From Streptomyces sp. TLI_146 (GTDB lineage: Bacteria; Actinomycetota; Actinomycetes; Streptomycetales; Streptomycetaceae), in contig NZ_PJMX01000001.1 in NCBI RefSeq assembly GCF_002846415.1, positions 5,828,001 to 5,892,000 on the forward strand: 64,000 nt of DNA. The letters are read 5' to 3'. This document shows, piece by piece, positions 22,663 through 32,700 of the stretch. The notes under the pieces were generated by a model, which saw nothing but the letters and a program-made list of their open reading frames with translations, had not been told where the DNA came from and did no database searches. Numbering within the stretch: position 1 is the first letter of the stretch; each line of letters starts with the position of its first letter. The position numbers and the translations under genes are program-made.

Positions 22663-24219
22663 CTAGGACGAGCAGACGGTCCCGTTCGCCGGGACCTTGC
22701 CGTCCAGCAGGTACGCGTCGACCGTCCGCAGCACACAGGCGTTGCCCTCGCTGTACGCGCCGTGGCCCTCGCCCTTGTTGGTCAGCAGCACCCCCACTCC
22801 CGCGCCCAGCTTGTCCGCCATCTTCTTCGCGCCCTCGTACGGGGTCGCCGGGTCGCCGGTGGTGCCCACCACCAGGACCGGACCCGCCCCCGGGGCGCTC
22901 GCCTCCGGCACGTCCCGCTCGCCCGGCACCGGCCAGTTCGCACACCAGCCGGCCGTGTCCCAGGCCAGGAACTCCCCGAACACCGGCGATATCCTCCGGA
23001 ACTCCGGCAGCAGCGCCCGCGCCTGCGCGGCGGTCGGCCGGGCCTTGGTGTCGTCGCAGGAGATCGCCCGCTGCGAGTGGCTCTGCGTCCCGTAACGCCC
23101 GCTCTTGGAGCGGTCGTTGTACGAGTCGGCCATCGCGAGCAGCAGATTGCCGGTGCCGCGCTCCTTGACCTCGGCGAGCGCCTGGGTGAGGTAGGGCCAG
23201 CTCTCCTTCGAGTACAGCGGCATGACGATGCCGGTCAGTGCCAGGGTCTGGTTGAGCGCCCGCCCGCTCGACGTGGGCAGCGGCCGCTCGTCGAGCCGCG
23301 CCAGGAGCTTCGCGATCCGCTCGGTGCCCGCCTTCGGCTCCTGGCCGGTCGACTTCAGGTAGTCGTCGAGCGCCCGCTGGAAGCCGATTGCCTGGTTCCG
23401 GGCGTGGCCCACCGTGTCGGCGGTCGGGTCGACCACCGCGTCCAGGACGGTCCGCCCCACGTTGCGGGGGAACAAGTGGGCGTAGGTGCCGCCCAGTTCG
23501 GTTCCGTACGATATTCCGAAGTAGTTGAGCTTCGCGTCGCCGAGGACCTGGCGGAGCAGGTCCATGTCCCGGGCCGCGTTGCTCGTCGCCACATACGGCA
23601 GGACCTTCCCGGAGCGGCGGGCGCAGCCCGCGCCGAAGTCGGCGCCGTCCTTGAGGAAGGCCGCCTCCTCGGCCGGGGTGTCCGGGGTGGCGTCGATCCG
23701 CCGCTCGGCGTCCGCCTGTTCCTTGTCGTCGCGGCACACCACGCCGGCGCTCTGGGCGACGCCGCGCGGGTCGAAACCGACCAGGTCGTAGCGGGCGTTG
23801 AGGGAGCGGTAGGTGCTCGCGGCCCGTGGCAGGATCTCGACGCCCGAGCCGCCGGGCCCGCCGAAGTTGAAGAGCAGTGAGCCGATCCGCTTGTCCTTGT
23901 CGCGCGCCTGCTTGCGCACGAGCGCGAGGGAGATGGTGTCGCCGGCCGGTTTCGCGTAGTCCAGCGGCACCTTGACCTCGGCGCACTGCCACCCCGAGCT
24001 CTTGCACGAACTCCAGCGCGGCCGCTGCCCGGTGAGCGCGTCCGGCAGCGCCCGCGCCTTGTCGTCCGTGCTCGGCGCCGGCTTGGCGGAGGCCGTGCTC
24101 TTCGGCGGGGCCGTGGCGCCCGAGTCCTTCCCGCCGGAGTCGCAGCCCGCCAGGAGCCCTGCCGCCAGCACGGCGACGGCGGCAAGTGCTCCCGCCCGTA
24201 CACGTACAAGACCGTTCAT
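22663..24219 (-). CDS. Secreted alpha/beta-hydrolase lipoprotein (tripeptidyl aminopeptidase-like)
   Basis: A 518-residue lipoprotein with signal peptide and lipobox LLAGC (Cys about 26). The exported hydrolase domain has FNFGGPGGSG (oxyanion region), the nucleophile motif GISYGTELGG and the C-terminal TAP-like domain with GTTGDPATPYEGAKKMADKL and NKGEGHGAY supplying the catalytic His. Such enzymes release tripeptides from N-termini of secreted proteins. It starts at the ATG at 24219. A longer frame runs upstream into the neighbouring paralogue and is not credible. It lies downstream of a close paralogue, which suggests local duplication. Confidence 0.88.
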   Translation of the reverse strand: MNGLVRVRAGALAAVAVLAAGLLAGCDSGGKDSGATAPPKSTASAKPAPSTDDKARALPDALTGQRPRWSSCKSSGWQCAEVKVPLDYAKPAGDTISLALVRKQARDKDKRIGSLLFNFGGPGGSGVEILPRAASTYRSLNARYDLVGFDPRGVAQSAGVVCRDDKEQADAERRIDATPDTPAEEAAFLKDGADFGAGCARRSGKVLPYVATSNAARDMDLLRQVLGDAKLNYFGISYGTELGGTYAHLFPRNVGRTVLDAVVDPTADTVGHARNQAIGFQRALDDYLKSTGQEPKAGTERIAKLLARLDERPLPTSSGRALNQTLALTGIVMPLYSKESWPYLTQALAEVKERGTGNLLLAMADSYNDRSKSGRYGTQSHSQRAISCDDTKARPTAAQARALLPEFRRISPVFGEFLAWDTAGWCANWPVPGERDVPEASAPGAGPVLVVGTTGDPATPYEGAKKMADKLGAGVGVLLTNKGEGHGAYSEGNACVLRTVDAYLLDGKVPANGTVCSS

Positions 24220-24287
24220 CGACGCCCCCCGCGGACCGAGTGAATCAAGTCCGGCCATCGTAGGCGGGCCCACTGACAACGCCCCCG

Positions 24288-24366
24288 CGAGCCCGCCCGG
24301 CACCGGCCCGGAGGCCCGTCCGGCACCGGTCCCGAGCCCGCCCGACCGGCCCGGAGGCCCGTCCGG
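24288..24366. repeat. Two direct repeats in the gap between the paralogous hydrolases
   Basis: Units of about 35 bases (24288-24323 and 24333-24366), both beginning CGAGCCCGCCCG and ending GGAGGCCCGTCCGG, fill the intergenic space. They carry no coding signal. Confidence 0.7.
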
Positions 24367-24389
24367 TGCGGGCCGCGAGCGCGCCCGGG

Positions 24390-25964
24390 TTACTGGCAGA
24401 CCGTCCCGGCCGCCGGGGTCTTGCCGTCCAGCAGATACGTGTTCACCGCGTCCTGCACGCACTTGCTGCCGCTGTTGTACGCCCCGTGCCCCTGCCCCTT
24501 GTACGTCAGCTCCACCCCGACGCCCGGTCCGAGCTTGTCGGCCATGTGCTGGGCGCCCTCGTACGGCGTGGCCGGGTCGCCGGTGTTGCCGACGACCACG
24601 ATCGGCGCCGCGCCGGGTGCGCTCACGTCCGGGGTGCTCCACTGGCCGGGCACGGGCCAGGCGGTGCAGCCCAGCATGCCCCAGCCGAGGAAGTCGCCGA
24701 AAACGGGGGACGCCTTGCGGAACTCGGGCAGCTTGGCCTTCGTTTGGTCCAGTGAGTAGCGGTCCTTGAAATCAGCACAGTTGATGGCGGTGTTGGCCGC
24801 CTGGATGTTGCTGTAGGTACCGTCCTTGGCCCGGCCGTTCATCGCGTCGGACAGGGCGAGGAGGAGGGCGCCGTTCCCGCCCTCCGCCTCGTCCACTCCC
24901 TCTTCCAGGAGCTGCCAGTACTCCTTGGAGTAGAGGGCCTGGGCGATGCCGTTGGTCGCCTCGGTCTGCGTCAGCATGCGGGTGCCGCTGCCCGGGATCG
25001 GCTGCTTGTTGAGGCCGTTCAGGAGCTTGACGATGACGGCCTCGACCTCCTTCACGTTCGCCCCGGCCAGCTTGCACCGGTCGCCCCGGTCCACGCAGTC
25101 CTGGGCGAAGTTGTCCAGGGCGAGCTGGAAGCCCTTGGCCTGCCCGAGCGCGCCCTGCTCGGAGGTGCTGGTGGGGTCGACGACGGCGTCGAAGACGGCC
25201 CGGCCGACGTTCTTGGGGAACAAGTGGGCGTACACCCCGCCCAGTTCGGTCCCGTAGGAGATGCCGAAGTAGTACAGCTTGTCGTCGCCCAGGACCTGGC
25301 GCATCAGGTCCATGTCGCGCGCGGCGCTGGTGGTGCCGACATGGGGCAGGACCCGCCCCGAGTTGGACTGGCAGGTCGCGGCGAACGACTTCATGTTGTC
25401 GGTGAGCGACTTCTCCTCGGCCGCGTCGTCCGGTGTGAAGTCCTGCGCGAAGTACCGGTCCAGCTGACTGTCGCTCTCGCACTGCACGGGCGCGCTGGCG
25501 CCGACCCCGCGCGGGTCGAAGCTCACCAGGTCGTAGCGGGCCCGGAGTTTGTCGTAGTCGCCCGCGGCGGCGGGCAGGGTGGTCACCCCGGAGCCGCCCG
25601 GCCCGCCGAAGTTGAAGATCAGCGACCCGATGCGCTTGTCCTTGTCACGGGCCTCGGCCCGGATGAGCGCGAGCTCGGCCGACCCGGCGTCGGGCTTGTC
25701 GTAGTCGAGGGGCACGCGCAGGGTGGCGCACTTCCACTCGCCCCCGCCGGGCGGCGGCGAGGGCGCGTCCCCGCTCCCCTCCGCCTGGGAGGGTGCGCCG
25801 CACTTCTTCCAGTTCAGCTTCTGGGAGGCGAGCGCCGACGCCTTGGCCGGGGACGACTCGTTGGTCCCGCTGTCGGAGCATCCGGTGGCGGCGAGCAGCA
25901 GGGCGGCGGTGGCGGTGGCGAGAGAGGCGGCACGCAGGGCGGCGGAGTTCTCCATGCTCCCCAT
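24390..25964 (-). CDS. Secreted alpha/beta-hydrolase lipoprotein, paralogue of the adjacent gene
   Basis: A protein of about 524 residues with a lipoprotein signal (LLLAATGCS) and the same architecture as the gene at 22663: FNFGGPGGSGV, GISYGTELGGVYAHLFPKNV and GNTGDPATPYEGAQHMADKL with GQGHGAYNSGSKC near the end. The two copies share long stretches and probably arose by tandem duplication; both are likely secreted peptidases. Candidate starts are ATGs at 25964 and 25955, and neither has a well-spaced ribosome site; I chose 25964 tentatively. Confidence 0.87.
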   Translation of the reverse strand: MGSMENSAALRAASLATATAALLLAATGCSDSGTNESSPAKASALASQKLNWKKCGAPSQAEGSGDAPSPPPGGGEWKCATLRVPLDYDKPDAGSAELALIRAEARDKDKRIGSLIFNFGGPGGSGVTTLPAAAGDYDKLRARYDLVSFDPRGVGASAPVQCESDSQLDRYFAQDFTPDDAAEEKSLTDNMKSFAATCQSNSGRVLPHVGTTSAARDMDLMRQVLGDDKLYYFGISYGTELGGVYAHLFPKNVGRAVFDAVVDPTSTSEQGALGQAKGFQLALDNFAQDCVDRGDRCKLAGANVKEVEAVIVKLLNGLNKQPIPGSGTRMLTQTEATNGIAQALYSKEYWQLLEEGVDEAEGGNGALLLALSDAMNGRAKDGTYSNIQAANTAINCADFKDRYSLDQTKAKLPEFRKASPVFGDFLGWGMLGCTAWPVPGQWSTPDVSAPGAAPIVVVGNTGDPATPYEGAQHMADKLGPGVGVELTYKGQGHGAYNSGSKCVQDAVNTYLLDGKTPAAGTVCQ

Positions 25965-26036
25965 CGTGGGCCCGTCGGCCGGGACCCGCGCGAAACCGCA
26001 GGCCATGCGGGTGGCCGGGGCCCACGCGCGGGTCCG

Positions 26037-28955
26037 TCAGAGCTCGCCCCTGCGGGTCAGGTAGTTGAAGCACAGCCACCCCGGCAGCACCGGCAGCCAG
26101 AACGTGAGCAGCCGGTAGAGCAGCACGGCGGAGGCCGCCGTCTCGGCCGGCAGGCCCGCGATGGTCAGGGCCGTGGAGAGCGCCAGCTCGACCGCGCCGA
26201 CACCGCCCGGCGTCGGGGCGGCCGATCCCAGCGCGTTGGCGGTGAGGAAGACCACCGCGACGCTCGCGTAGCTGAGGGTGTTGTCGCCGGAGCCGAACGC
26301 CCGGATGGACGCGTCCAGGCACATCACGAAGGTGCCGGTGATCAGCAGTATTCCGCCGATGCCGGTGAGCAGCTTCTGCGGCCGCTGGAGCACGTCCAGC
26401 ATGCGCGGCACCACTCCGGCGAACAGCGACCGGACCCGGGTGACCACGAACTTCCGCAGGAAGGGGATGGCGGTGACCACCAGGATCAGCACCGCCGCCG
26501 TGAGCAGACCCGCGATGACGGTCCGGGACGGTGACAGGTCCGGGGTCTTCTCGGTGCCCGTCACATAGCCGAAGACCAGCAGCAGCGAGATGTGCGAGGC
26601 GAGCCCGAAGAGCTGGGAGGCGCCCACGCTCGCCACCGCGAGGCCGGGGCGGACCCCGGCGCGCTGCAGGAAGCGGGTGTTCAGGGCCACGCCGCCGACC
26701 GCCGCCGGGGCGACCAGCTTCACGAACGAGCCCGCGACCTGCGCGATCACGGCCCGCCCGAACGGCACCTTCTCCGGCACGAAGCCCAGCAGGCTCGCCG
26801 CCGCCGCCGGATAGGAGAGCGCCGAGAAGAGCACGGCCGCCGCCACCCAGCCCCACTGCGCGTTCGCGACGAGATCGCCGAACTTGATGTGGGTGATCTG
26901 CACCAGCAGGTAGTACGCGGCGATGGCGCCGGCGACGAACGTCAGCAGGGTCTTCACCTTGATGCGTTCCAGGCGCACCGGCTCGACCGGCGCCTGCGGG
27001 CGGATCAGCAGCACCTGGGCGCGGATCTGGGTGAGCAGATCGTCCTCGCGCGCGTTCTCCAGGGCCTCGTCGATGGCCTCCTTCTCGGCCTTCTTCTCGG
27101 CGCGCACGGCCTTGTTCTCGGCCCGTCCGGCCTTGCGCTCCTCCCCGGCGGCCGACGGCTGCTCGGGGGCGCTCGGCGCTGCGGCCTCGCGCTGCCTGGC
27201 CTCCGCCGCCTCGGCGGCCCGTGCCTCCTTGGCCGCGAGCGAGGCCTCGATGACGGCCTCGCGCTCGCGCTGCGCCTGCTCGCGCGCCAGACGGCGCAGC
27301 GTCGCGCGCGTGGAGCGGCTCAGCGCGATCGGCTGGAGCAGCGGCAGGCTGTCGGCGACGGTGTCCGGGCCGAGCACGTCCACGGCGGCGGCCACCGCGC
27401 GCTCGGCGCCGACCCGTAGCCCCAGGGTGACCAGGAGCTGAGCGATGTCCATGCGCAGCACCACGTCGCCGGCCGCGATCTCGCCGCCGCGCAGATCCGT
27501 GAGGATGACCGTGCCGGAACGATCCACCAGGATCGCGTCCCCCGCGAGTCGGCGGTGGGCGATGCGCCGCGACTGGAGCGCGCGCACCTGCCGCCAGGCG
27601 CTGCGCATCAGCTCGTCGGTGATCTCCTCGTCGGCCAGCGAGTCCAGGGAGCGCCCGCCGGTGTGCTCGTACACCAGCATCACGGCGTCCGGGCCGAGCT
27701 CGGAGGTGGCGATGAGCTTCGGCGCGTGCGCCCCGGCCGCGATCGCCGCGTACGCGAGCAGCGCCTCCTGCTCCAGGGCTTGGCGCAGCGACTGGATGGA
27801 GCGGCGGGTGGTGATGGAGCGCAGGGTCAGGCGCCGCCACACCCGGTAGAAGAAGCCCTGGGCCTGCTGCTCGCGGTCGACGACGGTGACGTCGAGCGGC
27901 GGCGCGTCCTCCAGGGTCACGAAGTAGCGGCGGCCCCGGTCGCCCTGCTCCATGGAGTCGGGGACGTCCTCGGCGCGCATCGCGGTGAGCGGCCGGAAGC
28001 CCACGTTCCGCAGTCCGGCGAGGAGGGTCTGGCCGGTGGGGCGGACGTTGGGCGAGCCCACCGCGTACAGCGTTCCGTAGGCGACCGTCCAGCCGATCAG
28101 GACCGTGACGAGGATCGAGAAGGCGGTCGTCTGGCCGCCGACGAGCACGGCGAACGAGTTGAGCAGCAGGACCGCCCACAGGGCGACCCGCCAGCGCGGT
28201 CTGCGGGCCATGCCGACGGCCGTCATATAGGCGATGACCGGGGCGAGATAGCCGTGCACGGGGTCGGTGAGACCGCCCGAGCCGGACTGCTGGGTGAGCG
28301 CGCTGGTGATCGACTCGGGCGCCGACTTGGCGACCCAGAGGTCGGTGGCGAGGGCGGCGCCGTGGGCGAGCACGGCCGCGAGCACACCGTCCGCGATGCG
28401 CAGCCCGTCGCGTTTGATCAGCCGCTCGATGGCGAAGGCGACCGGCAGGATCAGCACGGCGATGGAGGAGACCAGACCGGCCAGCCGGATCAGTACGTCC
28501 GGCGCCTGGTCGGAGCCCTTGCTGATGTCCTGTTCGAGGCCGGACGTGGTGTGGTGGGCGATGGCGGCGATGGTGAGCACGATCGCGATGGCCAGCACGC
28601 CGCTGATCAGCCGTACGAGGTCGGAGGGGCGGTGCACGCGCGCGGGGAGCAGCGGTTCGTCCACGGAGACGCGCTCGATGGAGGCCGAACCCTCACAGGC
28701 CTCGAAGCCGGACCCGGACTCCTTCTCCGCCGCGCCGCGCAGCGCGGAGGCGGCCGTGGCGCCGGACGGAGCCACGGTGGAGGGCCTGGCGCCGGGCGCG
28801 GCCTTCGCGCCGGAAGCGGGTACGTCGGAGCGCGCCCCCGTCTCCGGGGTGCTGCCGGCCGCCGCTTCGGGTGGCTGCACGCCCCGCTCCTTCGCCGTCT
28901 GGTCCGCTGTCTCGCCGGTCTGGTCTTCGGTCTGGTCTTCGTGCTCTCGTATCAC
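26037..28955 (-). CDS. Large membrane protein: degenerate kinase-like domain plus flippase-like (LPG synthase TM) domain
   Basis: A 972-residue protein. The N-terminal 110 residues are disordered. A group of about six membrane segments follows at about 120-310. Next is a cytosolic kinase-like region at about 320-530, with MLVYEHTGGRSLDSL and then HRRLAGDAILVD and TDLRGG. In true kinases these would be HxD...N and DFG, so the catalytic Asp (Arg here), the Asn and the DFG are all altered. A charged linker at about 545-640 (Ala/Glu/Lys-rich, probable coiled coil) leads to a C-terminal LPG_synthase_TM domain with eight or so membrane segments (about 650-970; GGVGAVELALSTAL). GTG start. Role unknown; a lipid transport or modification step is likely. 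Confidence 0.82.
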   Translation of the reverse strand: MIREHEDQTEDQTGETADQTAKERGVQPPEAAAGSTPETGARSDVPASGAKAAPGARPSTVAPSGATAASALRGAAEKESGSGFEACEGSASIERVSVDEPLLPARVHRPSDLVRLISGVLAIAIVLTIAAIAHHTTSGLEQDISKGSDQAPDVLIRLAGLVSSIAVLILPVAFAIERLIKRDGLRIADGVLAAVLAHGAALATDLWVAKSAPESITSALTQQSGSGGLTDPVHGYLAPVIAYMTAVGMARRPRWRVALWAVLLLNSFAVLVGGQTTAFSILVTVLIGWTVAYGTLYAVGSPNVRPTGQTLLAGLRNVGFRPLTAMRAEDVPDSMEQGDRGRRYFVTLEDAPPLDVTVVDREQQAQGFFYRVWRRLTLRSITTRRSIQSLRQALEQEALLAYAAIAAGAHAPKLIATSELGPDAVMLVYEHTGGRSLDSLADEEITDELMRSAWRQVRALQSRRIAHRRLAGDAILVDRSGTVILTDLRGGEIAAGDVVLRMDIAQLLVTLGLRVGAERAVAAAVDVLGPDTVADSLPLLQPIALSRSTRATLRRLAREQAQREREAVIEASLAAKEARAAEAAEARQREAAAPSAPEQPSAAGEERKAGRAENKAVRAEKKAEKEAIDEALENAREDDLLTQIRAQVLLIRPQAPVEPVRLERIKVKTLLTFVAGAIAAYYLLVQITHIKFGDLVANAQWGWVAAAVLFSALSYPAAAASLLGFVPEKVPFGRAVIAQVAGSFVKLVAPAAVGGVALNTRFLQRAGVRPGLAVASVGASQLFGLASHISLLLVFGYVTGTEKTPDLSPSRTVIAGLLTAAVLILVVTAIPFLRKFVVTRVRSLFAGVVPRMLDVLQRPQKLLTGIGGILLITGTFVMCLDASIRAFGSGDNTLSYASVAVVFLTANALGSAAPTPGGVGAVELALSTALTIAGLPAETAASAVLLYRLLTFWLPVLPGWLCFNYLTRRGEL

Positions 28956-29122
28956 CGGTCACCGCCCGCATGATGGTGGCATGACCGGGCCCCGCAGGGG
29001 GGCATCAGGGTGCGTCGAGAGGGCGTACGCCGTGCGGTGCACGCCCTGTGGCCCTGGGGCGCCAGGTCAAGGGGCGTCTGCTCCCCGGCCCGCTGTCGGT
29101 GGCGTACGGCAGGATGGACAGG

Positions 29123-29566
29123 GTGAGCGATGAGCTTCCGGAACTCCCGGAGTATGCCGAACGGGTCCTGGACGTCGCCGAGCAGATCCCGCCCGGCCGG
29201 GTGATGACGTACGGGGACGTCGCCGAATGGCTGGGCGAGGGCGGCCCCCGCCAGGTCGGCCGCGTCATGGCGCTGTACGGCGCCGCCGCGCCCTGGTGGC
29301 GCGTGGTGCGCGCGGACGGGGCGCTGCTGCCGGGCCACGAGCTGCGCGCCCTCGGCCACTACCGGGACGAGTCCACGCCGCTGCGCGAGGCGAGCCGGGC
29401 CGCCGAGGGACATCTGCCGCGCCTCGACATGCGCCGGGCGCGCTGGGACGGCGGCGCGCGGGACGGTGCGGGCGCCGGGAGCCGTTCCGGGCGCGCCGGG
29501 GACATACCGGCCGCGCGTGCGGCGGGCGCGGAGCGCGAGGTCGGCGGCGGGGCGGCTCATATCTGA
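29123..29566 (+). CDS. Alkyltransferase-like (ATL) DNA-binding protein
   Basis: A protein of about 147 residues whose first 90 match the MGMT/ATL DNA-binding domain (VLDVAEQIPPGRVMTYGDVA, then GGPRQVGRVMALYG). At the active-site position the PCHR of true methyltransferases reads PWWRVV, so the reactive cysteine is replaced by Trp. That is the mark of ATL proteins, which bind O6-alkylguanine without repairing it and recruit nucleotide excision repair. The last 50 residues are a Gly/Ala/Arg-rich tail. The start is the GTG at 29123, eight bases after a CAGGAT -10-like box; the ATG at 29114 is an alternative. Confidence 0.85.
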   Translation: MSDELPELPEYAERVLDVAEQIPPGRVMTYGDVAEWLGEGGPRQVGRVMALYGAAAPWWRVVRADGALLPGHELRALGHYRDESTPLREASRAAEGHLPRLDMRRARWDGGARDGAGAGSRSGRAGDIPAARAAGAEREVGGGAAHI

Positions 29567-29718
29567 CAGCTTCGGCCATCGGGCGTCACCGGGGGCGGCC
29601 GCAGGCCCGTACGGATGACTCGCTGCGTGCCGGGCGCGCTTCGGCGTACCGTCGACAGTCGGCACGGCCCCCGTCCGCACCCTCATCACCAGCACACCCA
29701 CCAGGACCGGCGATCCAC

Positions 29719-32700
29719 GTGAGCTCCTCCTCCTTCACCGGGCGTACGACGTACCCCCAGGTACGACGGCGGTCCGCCGGCGCGTACCGACTGGTACGTA
29801 CCCCGTTGAGCCCGGTGGACCCCCCTTTGCTGGACGCACGTCAGCGGGCGGTGGTTGACCACGACCGGGGGCCGCTGCTCGTCCTCGCCGGACCCGGCAC
29901 CGGCAAGACCACGACGCTCGTCGAGGCCGTCGCGGCCAGGGTGGCCGCCGGGACCGACCCCGAGCGGATCCTCGTCCTCACCTTCAGCCGCAAGGCGGCG
30001 GTGGAGCTGCGCGACCGGATGGCGCTGCGCCTCGGCGGCACCCGGGGCCCGCAGGCCACCACCTTCCACTCCTACTGCTACGCCCTGGTCCGCGCCCACC
30101 AGGACGCCGACCTGTTCGCCGAGCCGCTGCGCCTGCTGTCCGGCCCCGAGCAGGACGTGGCCGTACGCGATCTGCTGGCCGGCCAGCTCGGCCTGGAGCG
30201 CGAGGGACTCGCCCCCGTGCGCTGGCCCGACGAACTGCGCGCCTGTCTGACCACGCGGGGCTTCGCCGACGAGGTGCGCGCGGTGCTCGCCCGCAGCCGC
30301 GAGCTGGGCCTGGGCCCGGACTCGCTGGCCGACTTCGCCCGGCGCACCGGCCGCCCGGACTGGCGTGCGGCGGCCGCGTTCTTGGCCGAATATCTCGACG
30401 TCCTCGACCTCCAGGGCGTACTGGACTACGCCGAACTGGTCCACCGGGCGGTGCTGCTCGCCGAGCGCGCCCCGCACTCCGCCGCCTCGTCCCACGTCTC
30501 CTCCTCCGCCCCGCCGTACGGGCCCGCTCCGGCCGATGCGTACGACGCGGTGTTCGTGGACGAGTACCAGGACACCGACCCGGCTCAGGTCCGCCTGCTG
30601 CGGGCCCTCGCGGGCGGTGGCCGCACGCTGGTCGCCTTCGGCGACCCGGACCAGTCGATCTACGCGTTCCGGGGCGCCGACGTCAACGGGATCCTCGACT
30701 TTCCGGACACGTTCCGGCGCGCCGACGGCACCCCGGCGCCGGTCGAGGTGCTGACGACGTCGCGCCGCTCGGGCGAGGCGCTCCTGGCGGCGACCCGGCT
30801 GCTGACCCGGCGGATGCCGATGCCGCGCCTGCCGTCCGAGAAGGTACGGGCCCACCGCGAGCTCGCGGCGGTACGCGCGGGCGGGCGCGTCGAGGCGTAC
30901 ACCTACCCGACGGCCTCCACGGAGCTGGAGAACATCGCGGACATCGTCCGCCGCGCCCATCTGGAAGAGGGCGTTCCGTGGCGTGACATGGCGGTCCTGA
31001 CCCGCGCGGGCACCCGCGCCCTGCCGGCCCTGCGCCGCGCCTTGACGTCGGCGGGCGTCCCGGTGGAGGTGGACGGCACGGACATCCCGCTGCGCCACCA
31101 GCCCGCGGTGACGCCGCTGCTGACGGCCCTGCGGGCGGTGGCGACGGCGGCGCTGCCGGGCGCGGCGCAGGGGGGCGGGGAGGGCCTCGGGGCCGTCGCT
31201 GCTGCCGACGGCGACGCGGCAGAGGGCGGCCCGGTGGGGGGCGTCGGCTCGGAGGGCGTCGGTTCGGAGGGTGAGGCCGACGCGGCAGACGACGTTGCCA
31301 CGGCAGACGGCCTTGTCACGGCGGCCGTCGGCGAAGGGGCCGTCCACGGCCGCGCGGCCGATGGTGGCGGTTCGGCGGCCGACGGCGGTTCGGCCGACGA
31401 CGGCGGTTCGGCGGATGGCCCTGACACGGCTTCCGGCGGCGACACCACCGATGACACCCCGCCCACCTGGCTCGACCCCGAGACCGCCCTCGATCTGCTC
31501 ACCTCGCCCCTCGGAGGCATGGACAGCGCCGACATCCGCCGCCTGGGCCGCGCTCTGCGCGACGAGGAGCGGGCGGCGGGCAACCGTGTGCCGCCGCCCT
31601 CCGACGTCCTCCTCGCGCGCGTGCTCGCCGAGCCCGAGCGGCTCGTCGCGCACGACCCCGCGTACGCCCGGGGCGCCCAGCGCCTGAGCGCGCTGCTGCG
31701 CAAGGCCCGCGAGCTCCTGGAGGGCGGCGGCACCGCGGCCGAGGCCCTGTGGGAGCTGTGGAGCGGCACCCCGTGGCCGCAGCGCCTGGAGCGCGCCGCG
31801 CTGCGCGGCGGCACGGCCGGCCGCAACGCCGACCGCGACCTGGACGCGGTGTGCGCGCTGTTCGACACCGCGGCGCGGGCCGAGGAGCGCACCGGCGGCC
31901 GGGGCGCGCTCAACTTCCTGGAGGAGATCGACGCCCAGGACATCGCCGCCGACACCCTCACCCGCCGCGCCGTGCGCCCCGACGCCGTGCGCCTCATGAC
32001 CGCCCACCGCTCCAAGGGCCTGGAGTGGAGCCTGGTCGTCGTCGCGGGCGTCCAGGAAGGGCTCTGGCCCGATCTGCGCCGCCGCGGCTCGCTCCTGGAG
32101 GCCGACCGCATCGGCCGCGACGGCCTCGCCGAACCGCTCACCCCCGGCGCCCTCCTGGCCGAGGAGCGCCGCCTCTTCTACGTCGCCGCCACCCGCGCGC
32201 GCGACCGTCTCGTCGTGACGGCGGTCAAGGCCCCGGCCGACGACGGCGACCAGCCCTCCCGCTTCCTCGCCGAGCTCGGCGAGGAGCCCAAGGACATCAC
32301 CGGCCGGCCCCGCCGCCCGCTGGCCGTCGCCGCGCTGGTGGCGGAGCTGCGCGCCACCACCGTCGACCCCGAGGCGTCCGAGGCGCTGCGGGACGCCGCC
32401 GCCCGCCGGCTCGCCCGCCTCGCGGCCCTCACCGACGACGAGGGCCAGCCCATGGTCCCCGCGGCCCACCCGTACCGCTGGTGGGGGTTGAACGAGCCGA
32501 CGCGCTCCGCGGTTCCCCTGCGCGACCGCGATCACCCGGTCGTGCTCTCCGGCAGCGCGCTCGACCAGCTCGCCAACACCTGCGCCCTGCAATGGTTCCT
32601 GGGCCGCGAGGTGAAGGCCGACGCGCCCGCGACCGCCGCGCAGGGCTTCGGCAACGTGGTGCACGTCCTCGCGGACGAGGTCGCCTCCGGACGTACGCCC

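Noticed and set aside
16973-24007. Very long minus-strand frame of 2344 codons across moeZ and the Pel-like string
   Set aside because: High GC keeps antisense frames open; codon bias, motifs and ribosome sites all support the plus-strand genes.
29227-29718. Upstream extension of adnA into the ATL gene
   Set aside because: The extension is Arg/Pro-rich, overlaps the ATL frame and precedes the conserved helicase start; GTG 29719 fits better.
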